In this document: one piece after another, positions 49,932-60,091 of the stretch
Layout: each line of letters starts with the position of its first letter
How positions within the stretch are numbered: the stretch's first letter is position 1
Assembly: GCA_905250125.1 (NCBI GenBank)
Contig: CAJNOL010000095.1
Span: forward strand, 124,001-188,000
Source of the DNA: Rotaria sordida
Lineage: Eukaryota > Rotifera > Eurotatoria > Philodinida > Philodinidae
Direction of reading: 5' to 3'
DNA length: 64,000 nucleotides
Made by a program: the position numbers and the translations under genes
The notes under the pieces: generated by a model
The model's database searches: none
Seen by the model: the letters and a program-made list of their open reading frames with translations, nothing else
What the model was told of the DNA's origin: nothing

Positions 49932-50572
49932 ATGGAAACAGAAGTTATTTCATTACACTATGCCAGTAAACGTGAGCGTTTATTTGCAATGATTATATTT
50001 TCGTTAATGGTCATTTCTTTTTTTCTTCATTTATGTGTATTTATTAATATTTTTTATAAAAATATTGCTTATCGAAATAATCAAACTGAAATAAAAAGTA
50101 TGAAAAAAATTTTTCTTTTCTATCATATTAATTAATTAATCTTTGTTTAGAAAATAATTCCACTAATCATTCAATATTAATGAATCATAAAAATGTTGAT
50201 GATTTAATTGATACAATTCTTCTACCATTTTTTTGTATAATGACCCATTTAATATGGACAATTGTTCCAATAGTTGTTATTGATCAATGTTGTATATCAA
50301 ATAATAAATCAATTTATCGAATATTATTAAAACTATTTATTTGTACATTTCCACCATTACTTTGTAATGAATTAAGTATTATATTTGTTAATCATACGAA
50401 ATTTTTGATAAATGATTCATTACTGATTTCTATTAAATGGTTAATATTTATTGCAACTATTTTCATTAGTTTTTGGACAGGAATTCTTAGTGATAGAAAT
50501 AAATGGCGTGGTATTCATGGAGGACAAATAGCACCTCAACAACATTCTCCATTGTATTTATTTCAAAATTAA
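49932..50572 (+). CDS. predicted four-helix membrane protein, unidentified
   Basis: Two exons, 49932-50097 and 50151-50572, joined by a GT-AG intron of 53 bp, give 195 residues. An upstream in-frame ATG at 49860 is possible. Predicted spans: MIIFSLMVISFFLHLCVFI (about 20-42), TILLPFFCIMTHLIWTIVPI (about 78-102), LFICTFPPLLCNELSIIF (about 120-138) and WLIFIATIFISFWTGIL (about 152-170). Asn-Xaa-Ser/Thr sites (NNSTNHS) sit in the first loop. The C-terminus is polar (GGQIAPQQHSP). Tetraspan-like layout without tetraspanin CCG; family not recognised. Confidence 0.6.
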
Positions 50573-51466
50573 TTCTATTTGATTCTTTTTTTTTTGTTAA
50601 CTAAATTTAAATATCAATCAAAATTAATAAAAAGATTTCTTTAAAAATAATTCTTAATCTAAGCATCGTAATTCTATTGTATATATATTTTTTTTATAAG
50701 AATAAAGTTTTTAGCATATAAAACGTTGTAATCCATGAACGGGAGCATCAATTGATCAGCAAAGGTGCAGAATCTGCCGTAGGAACGAAAGATTTGTCCG
50801 GCTAAAAAAAAAGATAAGGCTTCCGTGTATGGAATATATATCGATAAAGAAAGAGCATTCAAATAGAGCTAATTAAAACAAATAGCGTGATATAAAAAAT
50901 AATCCGTTCTATTGATCATCGATTGACTCTGGTAATCTTGGTACTTGGTTTTTTTTCTAAAACAGTTTAGCACAATTGAGCCAGATGATGATATAAGTTT
51001 CCATGCTTGATATTGTTCACTTTTTTTTTGTAAAATAACCAATTCTTTTCCTTCTGGCTGTTAAAGTAGTCATCCAGTACATGTTTGATAAATGGAATCA
51101 GCAAAATATAACGGGGAAGCATTCCAGTGAAGTATTACTTCGTTATCTAACGAATCATGATTTAACGAACGGTTGGCATGAATATGTCCTTTTAAAATTG
51201 ACGCTTCTAGTTCACATATTACTTTGGTTCTAATTTTGAGTATCATCAATGAATGAAAATAGAGAAAGTCACTGATACCGTCGAATAAATCTCTACTCGT
51301 ATAAAATATTTTCATTACTTTTGATGTGATCAACTCTCTATCTGTTGTTTAAATGTCCAGGATATCCTTGTCTTTAATTTCATGTAAAACTCGTTGCTTC
51401 CATTCAGAGTATTGATCTTGTATAGCATTTTGATCTATCTGTTTATATTTTGAGTTCAACAGCATA
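50573..51466. other. intergenic, no supported gene
   Basis: Minus-strand ORFs at 50674-50862 and 51070-51333 have no recognised domain or splice context. Nothing else found. Confidence 0.3.
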
Positions 51467-52215
51467 CAGTAAAACCTCTCTAATGTGAACACCATGGGGA
51501 CTTTTCAAAAGTGTTCACTATACGGAGGTGTTCACTTTATAGAGGTGACGCTCATTTTGCTGAGAAGTGAAGAAAAAATTCCGAATGTCTACTGCTGTAC
51601 TAGTCTTCAGTCAAGCAAGAGCTATTTATTTTTTATTCATTTATTTTTATTTAAATGTTTTGTAGTTAAAAATTTTTAGATACAAGACAGGCTTTAGTTT
51701 TGTTTAAAAAAGTCTTCTAATGTCATTTGTCTATTTGTTTTTGAACTGATATGAACATTAGTTAACTTTGATTTTAATTCATTATTTAATTCAACTTTCT
51801 GTTGCAAAGTAAGATCATGTCGTGATGACATTTTTTAATGAATATTTGACTGCGTTTATTAGAAAAACATAAATTATATATAGGAGAGAGATAATTAGGC
51901 GAACTAGAAAAAAAGTAGATAGTCTTCTTCGTCTGTTTAGAAAATGAACAATAGGACGAATTGAGACAATGACCTTCTTATTCAGAACAGACGTTAGTTA
52001 GGAAAAGTAGGTCAGACGTACAAGACATATATGTAACAGCTGAACAGAAAAAGAAAAGAAGTGGAGCATTACGTAACAGAGAGAGAGAAATAAACATGTA
52101 CATATGTTCACATTAGAGAGATTATAGTAGCTAGAGGGAGTGGAAAAGAAGTGTTCATGTTCAGAATAAAGAGGTGTTCACTATCGAGAGGTGTTCACTT
52201 ATAGAGGTTTTAGTG
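51467..52215. mobile_element. Tigger/pogo-type non-autonomous element
   Basis: About 750 bp flanked by TA (51465-51466 and 52216-52217). Left end CAGTAAAACCTCTCTAATGT, right end inverted CACTAAAACCTCTATAAGTG; both continue with GTGTTCACT-type repeats. This CAGT...ACCTCT end with repeated GTTCACT is typical of Tigger/pogo elements of the Tc1/mariner superfamily. It contains a small minus-strand ORF derived from the transposase. Confidence 0.8.
51694..51831 (-). CDS. internally deleted pogo transposase remnant, 45 residues
   Basis: ATG at 51829-51831 on the minus strand, TAA at 51694-51696. The first part (SSRHDLTLQQKVELNNELK) resembles the start of the psq/CENP-B-type helix-turn-helix of pogo transposases. 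The last part (NRQMTLEDFFKQN) resembles their C-terminal tail. The catalytic DDE region between is missing. The reading frame remains open across the join. It may be only a fossil, or could still make a short peptide. Confidence 0.5.
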   Translation of the reverse strand: MSSRHDLTLQQKVELNNELKSKLTNVHISSKTNRQMTLEDFFKQN

Positions 52216-52457
52216 TATATATGTTTATATTTATTTATTTATTTTTTCTTTCTTTTCTAACATATTAAATAAAGGACTAAGAAGAATGAAAATAATGTTT
52301 ATTATTAAAATCAAATTATTTTTTAATTCTATTTTTCAGATTGATCAACATTATTTTCACCTTTAGCAAAACATAAACTGTGTTAAATGAAAAATACAAA
52401 TACTTTTTGATTTTTTTTTCTTGATTTCTGTTTGTTTTCCGTTATTTAAATAAATAA

Positions 52458-54147
52458 CAATAAAACGAGTTCATCACATGATCATGATAAAACATCTCAA
52501 ACATATACAAATGCTAGTGGTGATGCTAGTATAATGGCATCTGAGCGTAAACATGTACAAATACATCGAAATTCAGGTTCAAATTCAAATAGACAATTAG
52601 TTAGTTCACCAACAAATGTCCATGGACATTTATTACAAAGAAATGCCAAAATATAAAAAAAAAATAATTGGAAATCAAGACAAGGTTTGTTTTATTTTAA
52701 AAAAATATTTGATATAATAAAATTCTATATTTTAAAATGAGGTAGTAGAAAAAAATTTTAAAACAATGTATTTTTCTATTATATTAAACATCTAACTCAA
52801 ATTCAGATAGGAATATTAATAACCAATAGAGTTTTCTGTAGCAAGATTTCATAGATGAACTATGATGTCAAAGGTTCTAAAAACCTCGGATATGATAGGT
52901 TTGCAGATCGCAGAAATCTTGGTCGGAACCATTTTTTAACAATATCATTCTAAAGAGAACAAAATGCGACCATCTTTCATTTTATTCTTAAAACGACAAT
53001 GTTAAAAAAAATAGCTCCAACAAAGTTTTCTGACAGTTGAAAACTATCATGTTCGGTTTTGTTTTTAGAAATCTTACCATAGAAAACTCTATTGACTATG
53101 AAAATCAAAAATATATTGTTGTTAAACGTTTTTTTTTTCGTCACTTTAGGTAAAGGTCGTGGTTTACCAAGGAAAGATGACGATGGTGATGGTTATACAT
53201 GGGGTGTATTTGGTTCAGAATTATTTGAAGAATATAATGAGGAATTAGATGATGAAGATTTAGCTAATTTACGATATAAAGAAGCTAAAGCTAAACTTCT
53301 TGCTAAATCATCAAAATCATCATTAGAAACAAAATTTAGTAAATTAGAATTAATTGAAAGTATGGATAAAAATGTTAAACCATTAATTGATGAATATTTT
53401 GTTAATAGTGATGGAAATGATGTTGCACAATCATTAAGAAAATTTGATATTAAACAACATGGTGATGAATTAATTGTTTATATTGTTACAAGAACATTAG
53501 AAAAATCTAATGTTCATAAAGAATTAATATCATGTTTATTACATGATCTTAATGGTATTATATTACGTCCAAATGATTATATTAATGGATTTAATTCATT
53601 ATTAGAATCATTATATGATTTATCATTTCATACTCCAGAATATTCAACTGATATTGATAAAAAAAATTTGATTTATTGTTTTTATTTATTTTTTCTATTT
53701 TATTTTATTTAGGTAAACTTATTGCTCGTTCTATTCCCGATAAATGTATTGACAATACCAATAGAAAATATTTTCTTCAATATAAAGGAAATGTTAAATG
53801 TTCAAAAATGCAAGCAGCACTTGATAAAGCTGAAACATTTGTATTAATTGGAGATTTTTATTTTCCTAATAATGTTTGGAATGCTCAATCAAGTATGAGA
53901 ATAAAAATGAAAAAAAAACATCTTTTTTTTATATGATGATAATTAAAAATAGATTTTTTATAATTTTAGATGGTTTTCGACCTGTACGAGAATTAGCTGA
54001 TAGAATGAATATAATTATTCATGAATATTATGATAGTGGAGATGTTGATGAAATAATTCATTATTTAAAAGAATAAAATGTTCCACATTTTTTTCAAGAA
54101 TTTTTTTATGAATTAATGGATTTTTGTCCTGAAAAAAATACTAAACG
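52458..54147 (+). pseudogene. PDCD4: decayed copy of programmed cell death 4
   Basis: PDCD4 binds eIF4A through two MA3 domains and represses translation. Pieces seen: exon about 52458-52684 (SSPTNVHGHLLQRN), 53150 to about 53656 (GKGRGLPRKDDDGDGYTWG, then first MA3 domain), about 53712-53892 (GKLIARSIPDKC, ALDKAETFVLIGDFYF), 53970-54147 (start of second MA3: RMNIIIHEYYDSGDVDEI). Lesions: in-frame TAA at 52654-52656; no GT donor at the expected junction near 53656 (ATTG is followed by ATAAAA); in-frame TAA at 54074-54076, after which the same frame still matches the family (NVPHFFQEFFYE; human VPHFHHELVYE). The rest of the second MA3 domain is absent. The first exon's start was not found. A transposon sits in the intron at 52824-53094. 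Best read as a dead gene duplicate; a truncated one-MA3 protein is less likely. Confidence 0.8.
52824..53094. mobile_element. MITE in the PDCD4 remnant
   Basis: Inverted ends: CAATAGAGTTTTCTGTAGCA at the left and, reverse-complemented, CAATAGAGTTTTCTATGGTA at the right, followed by AGATTTC in both. 271 bp, non-coding. It supplies the ATG of the misleading ORF 53092-53712. Confidence 0.6.
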
Positions 54148-54475
54148 GTTAGTATATTCATTAAATAGATTGTAGAAGAAAATTAAGTTTTGATTTGTAA
54201 AAATTTTTATATTAAATCAAACATCTATTTTTCAATTGTAAATATAAAGAATCGAGAAAATTCGATAATCAAATTCTAATATTATCTATTCTACATAACT
54301 TATGATTTTGATTTAAAAAACTATTTGAGAATCTAATATTTCCTATAGTAATTGCAAGAAGTCCTGCTACTCGGATAAAAACTACATAAACTTGAATTCC
54401 TTTGCCTAATATTTTGAGTACAAATAGAGCTTGGCAAAACCTTGGTCGTAATCAGCAATTCAAAGCCAATATGCC
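54148..54475. other. no gene seen after the PDCD4 remnant
   Basis: No match to the missing end of the second MA3 domain was found before the element at 54476. A/T-rich sequence. Confidence 0.4.
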
Positions 54476-55203
54476 TTAAGGGGACCCCCCCCCTTTCCCG
54501 ACTCAAAATTTTCACATTTTTCATTTTTCATTTTTTGTGATTAGTATATAGATTTGAATGCCCTCTATCCATTGAGTACATTTTGAGAACTGAAAAACCA
54601 CATCTTATATATAAAAAATTCGAAAAAAATCACAAAATATGCTGAAAAAACCAAAAAAACACAAATTTCTTTGCGTTTTTCTCAAAATCAGTTTTTTCAG
54701 CAAAAAAATGAAGTTTTCCCCCTTTTTCTCCGCCATTTCAAGTCCGATCGGGCTGAAAATTGTTTTGGTGAGACTTCAAGTGATTTGGGTTGGGTGTTTT
54801 TTTTTTTTTTTTGATACCTTCTACCAATCAAGTTTGGCAGGCTTCGCAAAATTTTTAGGATCCAAAAAACCTAGAGATTTTGCAAGGTGCTCAGTATTTT
54901 GGTTCTCCAGCCTGAAGTATTTGGAATTTTTGAAAAAAAAAAAAAACACCCACCCCGATTGGGTCCGTCTACCCACAGCAAAAATTTCAGCTCAAACGGA
55001 TGAAATTTGTGGATTTGCGGGGGGGAAAACTTTTTGCAAGTTTTTGACCTTGGGGTCTCTGGAAGTCCATGAAGATGACGTCTGGCAAATTTGTGTCTAT
55101 GACAACTTTTGCTCTACTACTCGAGGTCTATCTAGCCTGCAAGTTTCAGGAATTTTCGTTCGGCCGTTTCTTAAAAACGCCGGAAAGGGGGGGGTCCCCT
55201 TAA
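54476..55203. mobile_element. TTAA-flanked TIR element
   Basis: TTAA stands at both ends (54476-54479 and 55200-55203), followed inward by AGGGGACCCCCC and its inverse, then CTTTCCCG/CCGGAAAG. The body is about 720 bp and carries oligo-T/oligo-A runs but no transposase. ORF 54639-55280 crosses the right end and is not a gene. A diverged copy lies in PARP1 at 9043-9738. TTAA flanks suggest piggyBac-type insertion, though the ends do not start with the usual CCY. Confidence 0.6.
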
Positions 55204-56637
55204 TGCGAGGGATTTACAATGAAAACACTGGTTTTCAACTATTCAAATGCGTTAATCTCCATTTTCTTATTAACAAATAAAAATTCACATGGCTATATTG
55301 TGGTACTGATAGGGTATTTCAATCCGCTGTAATTTTGCGACGTAAGGAAATCTCCATTGTCTGAGATGGTCTCAGCATAAATACCTTCTCGATTGATGAC
55401 TGCAATTGTAAAACTTTGACGGAAAACTTCATTAGAGCAGAACACTCACTGGAGAAAATTTCAAGGCAAATAGTTCAAATTAGTCGGAAATATCGGTCAC
55501 TTTTCGATGGTTCTCATCAATTCTCATGTGAAGATTGCTTCACAAATTAAACAAACTAAAATTGTTTGACATGAAATTTTTATTGATGATAGAACCAGCA
55601 CTAAGCTGTCGAAGGAGTGATTTAACGTCATGATATTTATTTTCTATATTGATCTTCTAGCTTCTTCGATTGAAGGTCGATTAAGTCCTGATTAGTTCTT
55701 ACGATCAAAGTTCAACATGCTCTATTTGTGATCAAAATGTGAGAATAAAGGATTCAAGTTTAATTATTTTTGCAACTATTGTATTTGTAGTGTTTATATG
55801 GAATGATTTTGAATAGTAGTGGATGGAGAGATGGGATGCAAATACTTCTAATAGGCTTAATACTTTTTCGTTCTTCCATAAATGTGCAATCATTGTGCTC
55901 ATTCGATACATCTCATAATACCTACAAAACGGTAGAATTTCTTTTTTTTTGATATAACCTTCTATTCAATAGAAACACAAAAGTACTTAAAATTTGTATG
56001 TATTTCCAACTTTTTTTTTCTCATGAGTCGATCTGAATAAAAAAAAATTAATTATAAGCGCTGATACGACGCGTCGAATGAGTCCTATGATTGTGTATCT
56101 ATAGTAGAACAAAAAAAGTAGTCTGGCATAGTTTCTTATTTATCTTGGAATCTATTTTGATTTTCCGAATACAAAGAAAAAACATAAATACGAATGAATA
56201 TTGCTTAGATTAGATTTCAGACAATCTTTTGCTCATGATCAGTTTATTTTTTATTGAATGCAAATGATTAATATTGTAACATATATCATACATTTAACGC
56301 TATAATACGTTATTGTCCTGTTATTTTCTTTAGAAAAGTATATATTGAATAGGAATAACGTCTAAAGGTAATATAGAGTCTCGTTAATCAAATTTTCTAT
56401 AACCTATGAAAACAATATTCAGATGCAGAATTTGAAATTCTTTTTGTGATTATAACCATTTCATGAGAAAATCTCGCATAATCTGAATCAACTCAATTAA
56501 GGTCCTTTGCTTCTTAGAAGACTGTTTTTGTCTTAGAACGACCGGTCTGGTTGGAAATTTCAGAGAATATATGTTCGAGTCTTTACAGTTCACAGTAAAA
56601 AATTTCGGCCTAACATATTAAACTGTTAATAAGCTAT
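55204..56637. other. intergenic, no gene seen
   Basis: No exon or repeat that I can support on either strand. Confidence 0.4.
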
Positions 56638-57072
56638 CAGAGCCGTAGCCAGAATTTTTATATATGCTGGATTTCACCTTCAGTGCATGGGATCCATATG
56701 AAACTTATCTAGGATGATATTGAACCCAAATGATGAGTTTTTATGAAAATTTTTGCGACATATTGTAAAAATTCAAAATATTATAACTTTTGTAGGGATG
56801 CATAGTTTTAGACGAAATTTTAAATCTGTCAATGAAATTCGATGTAGATTATGATTAAACTCTAAAAATGGAATACTACTAAAACCAAAAAAAAATTTTA
56901 GGGGGGGGGAGGGTTAAGAAAAAAAAAGAAGTTTTTTCGCAAGCTCCGATTGCAAAAAATTTTTCATAAAAACTCATCATTTGGGTTCAATATCATCCTA
57001 CATAAGTTTCATCTGGATCCCATGCGCTGAAAGTGAGATCCAGCATGCACAAAAATCCTGGCTACGCTACTG
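56638..57072. mobile_element. hAT-like foldback MITE
   Basis: 435 bp with CAGAGCCGTAGCCAG at the left and CAGTAGCGTAGCCAG at the right (reverse complement). The arms pair for about 120 bp (both contain GATGATATTGAACCCAAATG). A G-run interrupts the centre near 56903. CAG...TAGCCAG ends resemble hAT elements. An 8-bp target duplication was not clear. Confidence 0.65.
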
Positions 57073-57666
57073 GTAAAAAGTTATATTAGATTATCGGTTT
57101 TTTAAGTAAGAATAAAATAATTAACTGCTACAGACGAAACAAAATAATTATTACAATTGCTTTCTTTGCAGTTTATCTTTATCAGATGACCTTGTCTAAG
57201 AGCACAAACAGACTAGACGAATGAAAACTGAATTAAGAAAGATGATTGATGTTGCTACATGGAAACACCAATCACATTTAATTCAGTTTTATTTTTTCTA
57301 TTGTGTTTGACCCCTAAACTTAGGTTATTCTTTCTCGATCATAATTGATATATTCAATCGTTTTCTTCGTATTGTGTGAAAAGAGAAAGAAACAAAGAAT
57401 CGTCAATCGGAGAAAATTATTCGCTTGTATTAATTCATATTCGATTTCAGCAAATCATATTTTTCGATGATGTTCCGCTTCGTGAGAATATTCTCCACTC
57501 TTTGTTAGTATATGAATAAAGAACAGCAACTATTATATATACCACGAAAACACACCACATTTAGACATATAGTCATGAATTCGTCTAACATGCATATGCA
57601 TAAACATTTTGTAGGCATATGAAATTTTTTCAATACAGATTATTAAAAATGTTCTATTTTTTATAG
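57073..57666. other. upstream of the MORN gene
   Basis: No clear exon or start for the MORN gene was found here; its first exon may lie in this stretch. Confidence 0.3.
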
Positions 57667-58286
57667 TTTATTTGGTGGATTATCTTCTTATACAAAATCA
57701 ATCAACAAGTTATTACTTTTAGAATTGTGAACAATGAATTTTTAAAAAAAGAATTGACAACAGAAGGTAAGATCAATGACGAAATTTCTATGCCGTTAGA
57801 ACTCGAATTATATTCTTCTCTCATCATATTCTAGATTTTCCTGGTGCACGAAAATATGCACGCAACTGGACTTCGGGTGATACAATTGGGCATGGTGTTT
57901 TTACATACGAAGACGGAGGCCGATACGAAGGAAACTTCAAACGTCGTGCTGGTAGAGAAGGAAATGGCACTTTTTATTTTGCTGATGGACGAAAATATGT
58001 AGGCAGTTGGATGAATAATCAACCGAATGGACAAGGTATTTTTACATGGCCAGATGGAAATCGATATGAAGGTAGCTTTAAAGATGGTAAAATGCATGGA
58101 AATGGTGTTTTATATTATACTGATGGTCGAAAATATATTGGTAATTGGATCTATGGGAAATCGAATGGACCAAGTATTTTAAGATGGCACAATGAGACCC
58201 AAGAGAAAGAATTCTGGAAAAAAATCAAGATGCTAAGTGGTTTAAATATAGGCACAAATTTTGAACGGCCGTTTAGATGCAATTAA
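57667..58286 (+). CDS. MORN-repeat protein (5' end not found)
   Basis: Exon 57835-58286 carries about five MORN motifs in a row: GHGVFTYEDGGRYEGNF, GNGTFYFADGRKYVGSW, GQGIFTWPDGNRYEGSF, GNGVLYYTDGRKYIGNW and a weak last one (GPSILRW). It ends FERPFRCN, TAA 58284-58286. MORN repeats form an elongated beta-hairpin sheet that binds membranes or partner proteins. A likely preceding exon, 57667-57766, starts after TTTATAG and reads FIWWIIFLYKINQQV then FRIVNNEFLKKELTTE, a possible membrane anchor; it joins in frame through a GT-AG intron (57767-57834). No start codon is identified, so more exons probably lie upstream. MORN proteins are too varied to name an orthologue. Confidence 0.7.
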
Positions 58287-58670
58287 TCAAACAAAAATAC
58301 TTTTGCGAATTAAACTTTTTTGTAGAGTAGTTTTTTTTGTATGTTCTCTTTCTCATAGAGAAGAGTCTAGCAAGAATGAATTGTTTGCTTGCTTGCTTGA
58401 TTGCTTGCTTGTGTATCTGCACTTCAGTGATTGGTCCAAGAATAAGGTGAAGACAAAAGGGATTATTTACCATAAAACTTGACCAAAGGTAATCGGGGCG
58501 GGGAATTCAAATTTGAGGTTAGTTTTAGTTAATTATTACTAATTATTAATTGATTATTATTTATTAATGTTTTCCAAAAAACTTGACCAAAGGTAATGGA
58601 AGATGAGGAATCCGAATTCGAGATCATTTTAATTAATCAATTATTAATTAATTAATTATTACTGATACCT
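58287..58670. other. 3' flank of the MORN gene
   Basis: Contains GCTTGCTT repeats near 58386-58412 and two partial copies of a segment including ACTTGACCAAAGGTAAT (58480 and 58581) followed by ATTAATTAATT-type tracts. No gene. Confidence 0.4.
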
Positions 58671-59240
58671 ACTGTTTGAGTACATATTGTGCCTACAAGG
58701 GAGCTTTGGTGAAACTAGCAAAAAGTTCAAAAGAGTTCTTTCCCATGGACTCTTGAAACAGAATTATAACTGTTCTACTGAATTTTCGTCTCCATTTTAC
58801 GTATACGCTGAAAAATAAAAAAAACAGAACTTCGAACTGAACTTTGGTCCATAAATAGCTCGAATAATCAGTAGAATATCCTGAAAGTTTTAATTGAAAA
58901 GAATGTTCCTTTATCGAGATATTGAATTCTCAACTAAAATTTGATTCATGTAGAACTTCTGCAGCAAACGATTATTTTCTGAAAATATAATATCTCGACA
59001 AAGGAACATTTTTTTCGGCTGAAACTTTCAGAATATTTTACTGATCATTCGATCTATTTATGGACAAAATTTCAGATCGAAATTCCCTAATTTCATTTTT
59101 CGGTAAATTCCTAAAGCTAGATCGCAAACTCAGTTAAGTGGTCATAACTTGGCTTCAAAAGCTCATGGACATGAACTCTTTTAGGATTTTTCTAGTCCCA
59201 CTGAGATCTCCTTGCGAATCCGATATGAGATCAAACAGTG
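58671..59240. mobile_element. foldback element related to the one at 11575-12765
   Basis: The arms pair from ACTGTTTGA (58671) to its inverse ending at 59240, centred near 58955. The inner motif AAAAGAATGTTCCTTTATCG followed by AGATATTGAATT matches the inner hairpin at 12045-12640. Arms are diverged. No ORF. Confidence 0.55.
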
Positions 59241-59312
59241 CGTGCTTCCCTCGTAAGATTATTGAAGTTTTTCATTGATATTAAACTTTTTTTTTTTGAA
59301 TTTACCGACGTA

Positions 59313-59530
59313 CCCAGGTCAATCACGCCCGATCGGCTCCTGTCGGTTCCAAATAATTTCGACTGAAACCTATACCAATTTTGTCGGAATCCTAACTAAC
59401 GGATTCCGACGTCGGATCTGACATCGGATTTGCATAAAATTCGATCGAATCCTGTCTGTTTTTGTCGGATTTTACCGGATTCCGGTCCGGATATCATCGG
59501 AATCCGTTAGTTAGGATTGATTGACCTGGG
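59313..59530. mobile_element. TA-target MITE nested in the foldback terminus
   Basis: 218 bp with terminal repeats CCCAGGTCAATCA at both ends, flanked by TA at 59311-59312 and 59531-59532. An inner inverted repeat (AATCCTAACTAACGGATTCC) pairs near both ends. Non-coding; TA target suggests Tc1/mariner. Confidence 0.75.
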
Positions 59531-60081
59531 TAGGTGAAGTTAGCACCATATTCGAGTAAATCCTTCCCATATTCGCTCAGGAAAGTGTTCCAAGTGTTCC
59601 AATCAGTGTTCCAAGTAGAACTCATCGAGCTCTATCTAATGGTAACTTTGGATTTTCCATAACCCAAACCAATCGTGAGGAAAATCCAAAATACTGCTCT
59701 TTTTCTAAAGGAAAAACCAAACCTACTTACTAAAACCTGCCCATATTCGTCCAGGAACGTGTTCCAAGTGTTCCAGCCGAGTTCCAAGTACAACTCGACG
59801 AGCTCTATCTAATGGTGTCCTTGGATGAATCGTAATCCAAATCATTGGTGAGAAAATCTCAAAATACTAGATTTTCACTATGTATATGGTTACTAAAACC
59901 TGCCCATATTCGCCCAGGAACGTGTTCCAAGTGTTCCAGCCGGGTTGCAAGTACAACTCGACTAGCTCTATCTAATGGTGCCCTTGGATGAATCGTAATC
60001 TAAACCATTGGTGAGAAAATCCCAAAACACCAGATTTCACTATGTATATGGTTACTAAAACCTGCCCATATTCGTCCAGGA

Positions 60082-60091
60082 NNNNNNNNNN
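60082..60091. other. assembly gap (10 N)
   Basis: Ten Ns replace the TGTTCCAAGTGTTCCAGCC part of one repeat unit. The neighbouring unit lengths suggest that a little real sequence is missing here; the array may be collapsed. Confidence 0.95.

Noticed and set aside
53092..53712. 206-codon ORF with a signal-peptide-like start before the PDCD4 MA3 domain
   Set aside because: Its ATG and hydrophobic start come from the MITE end and the intron before exon 53150; the acceptor TTTAG at 53145-53149 and the GKGRGLPRK junction show where the exon really begins.
54639..55280. 213-codon ORF
   Set aside because: It lies mostly within the TTAA-flanked element, runs over its right end and is full of T-run-derived Phe; no homology.
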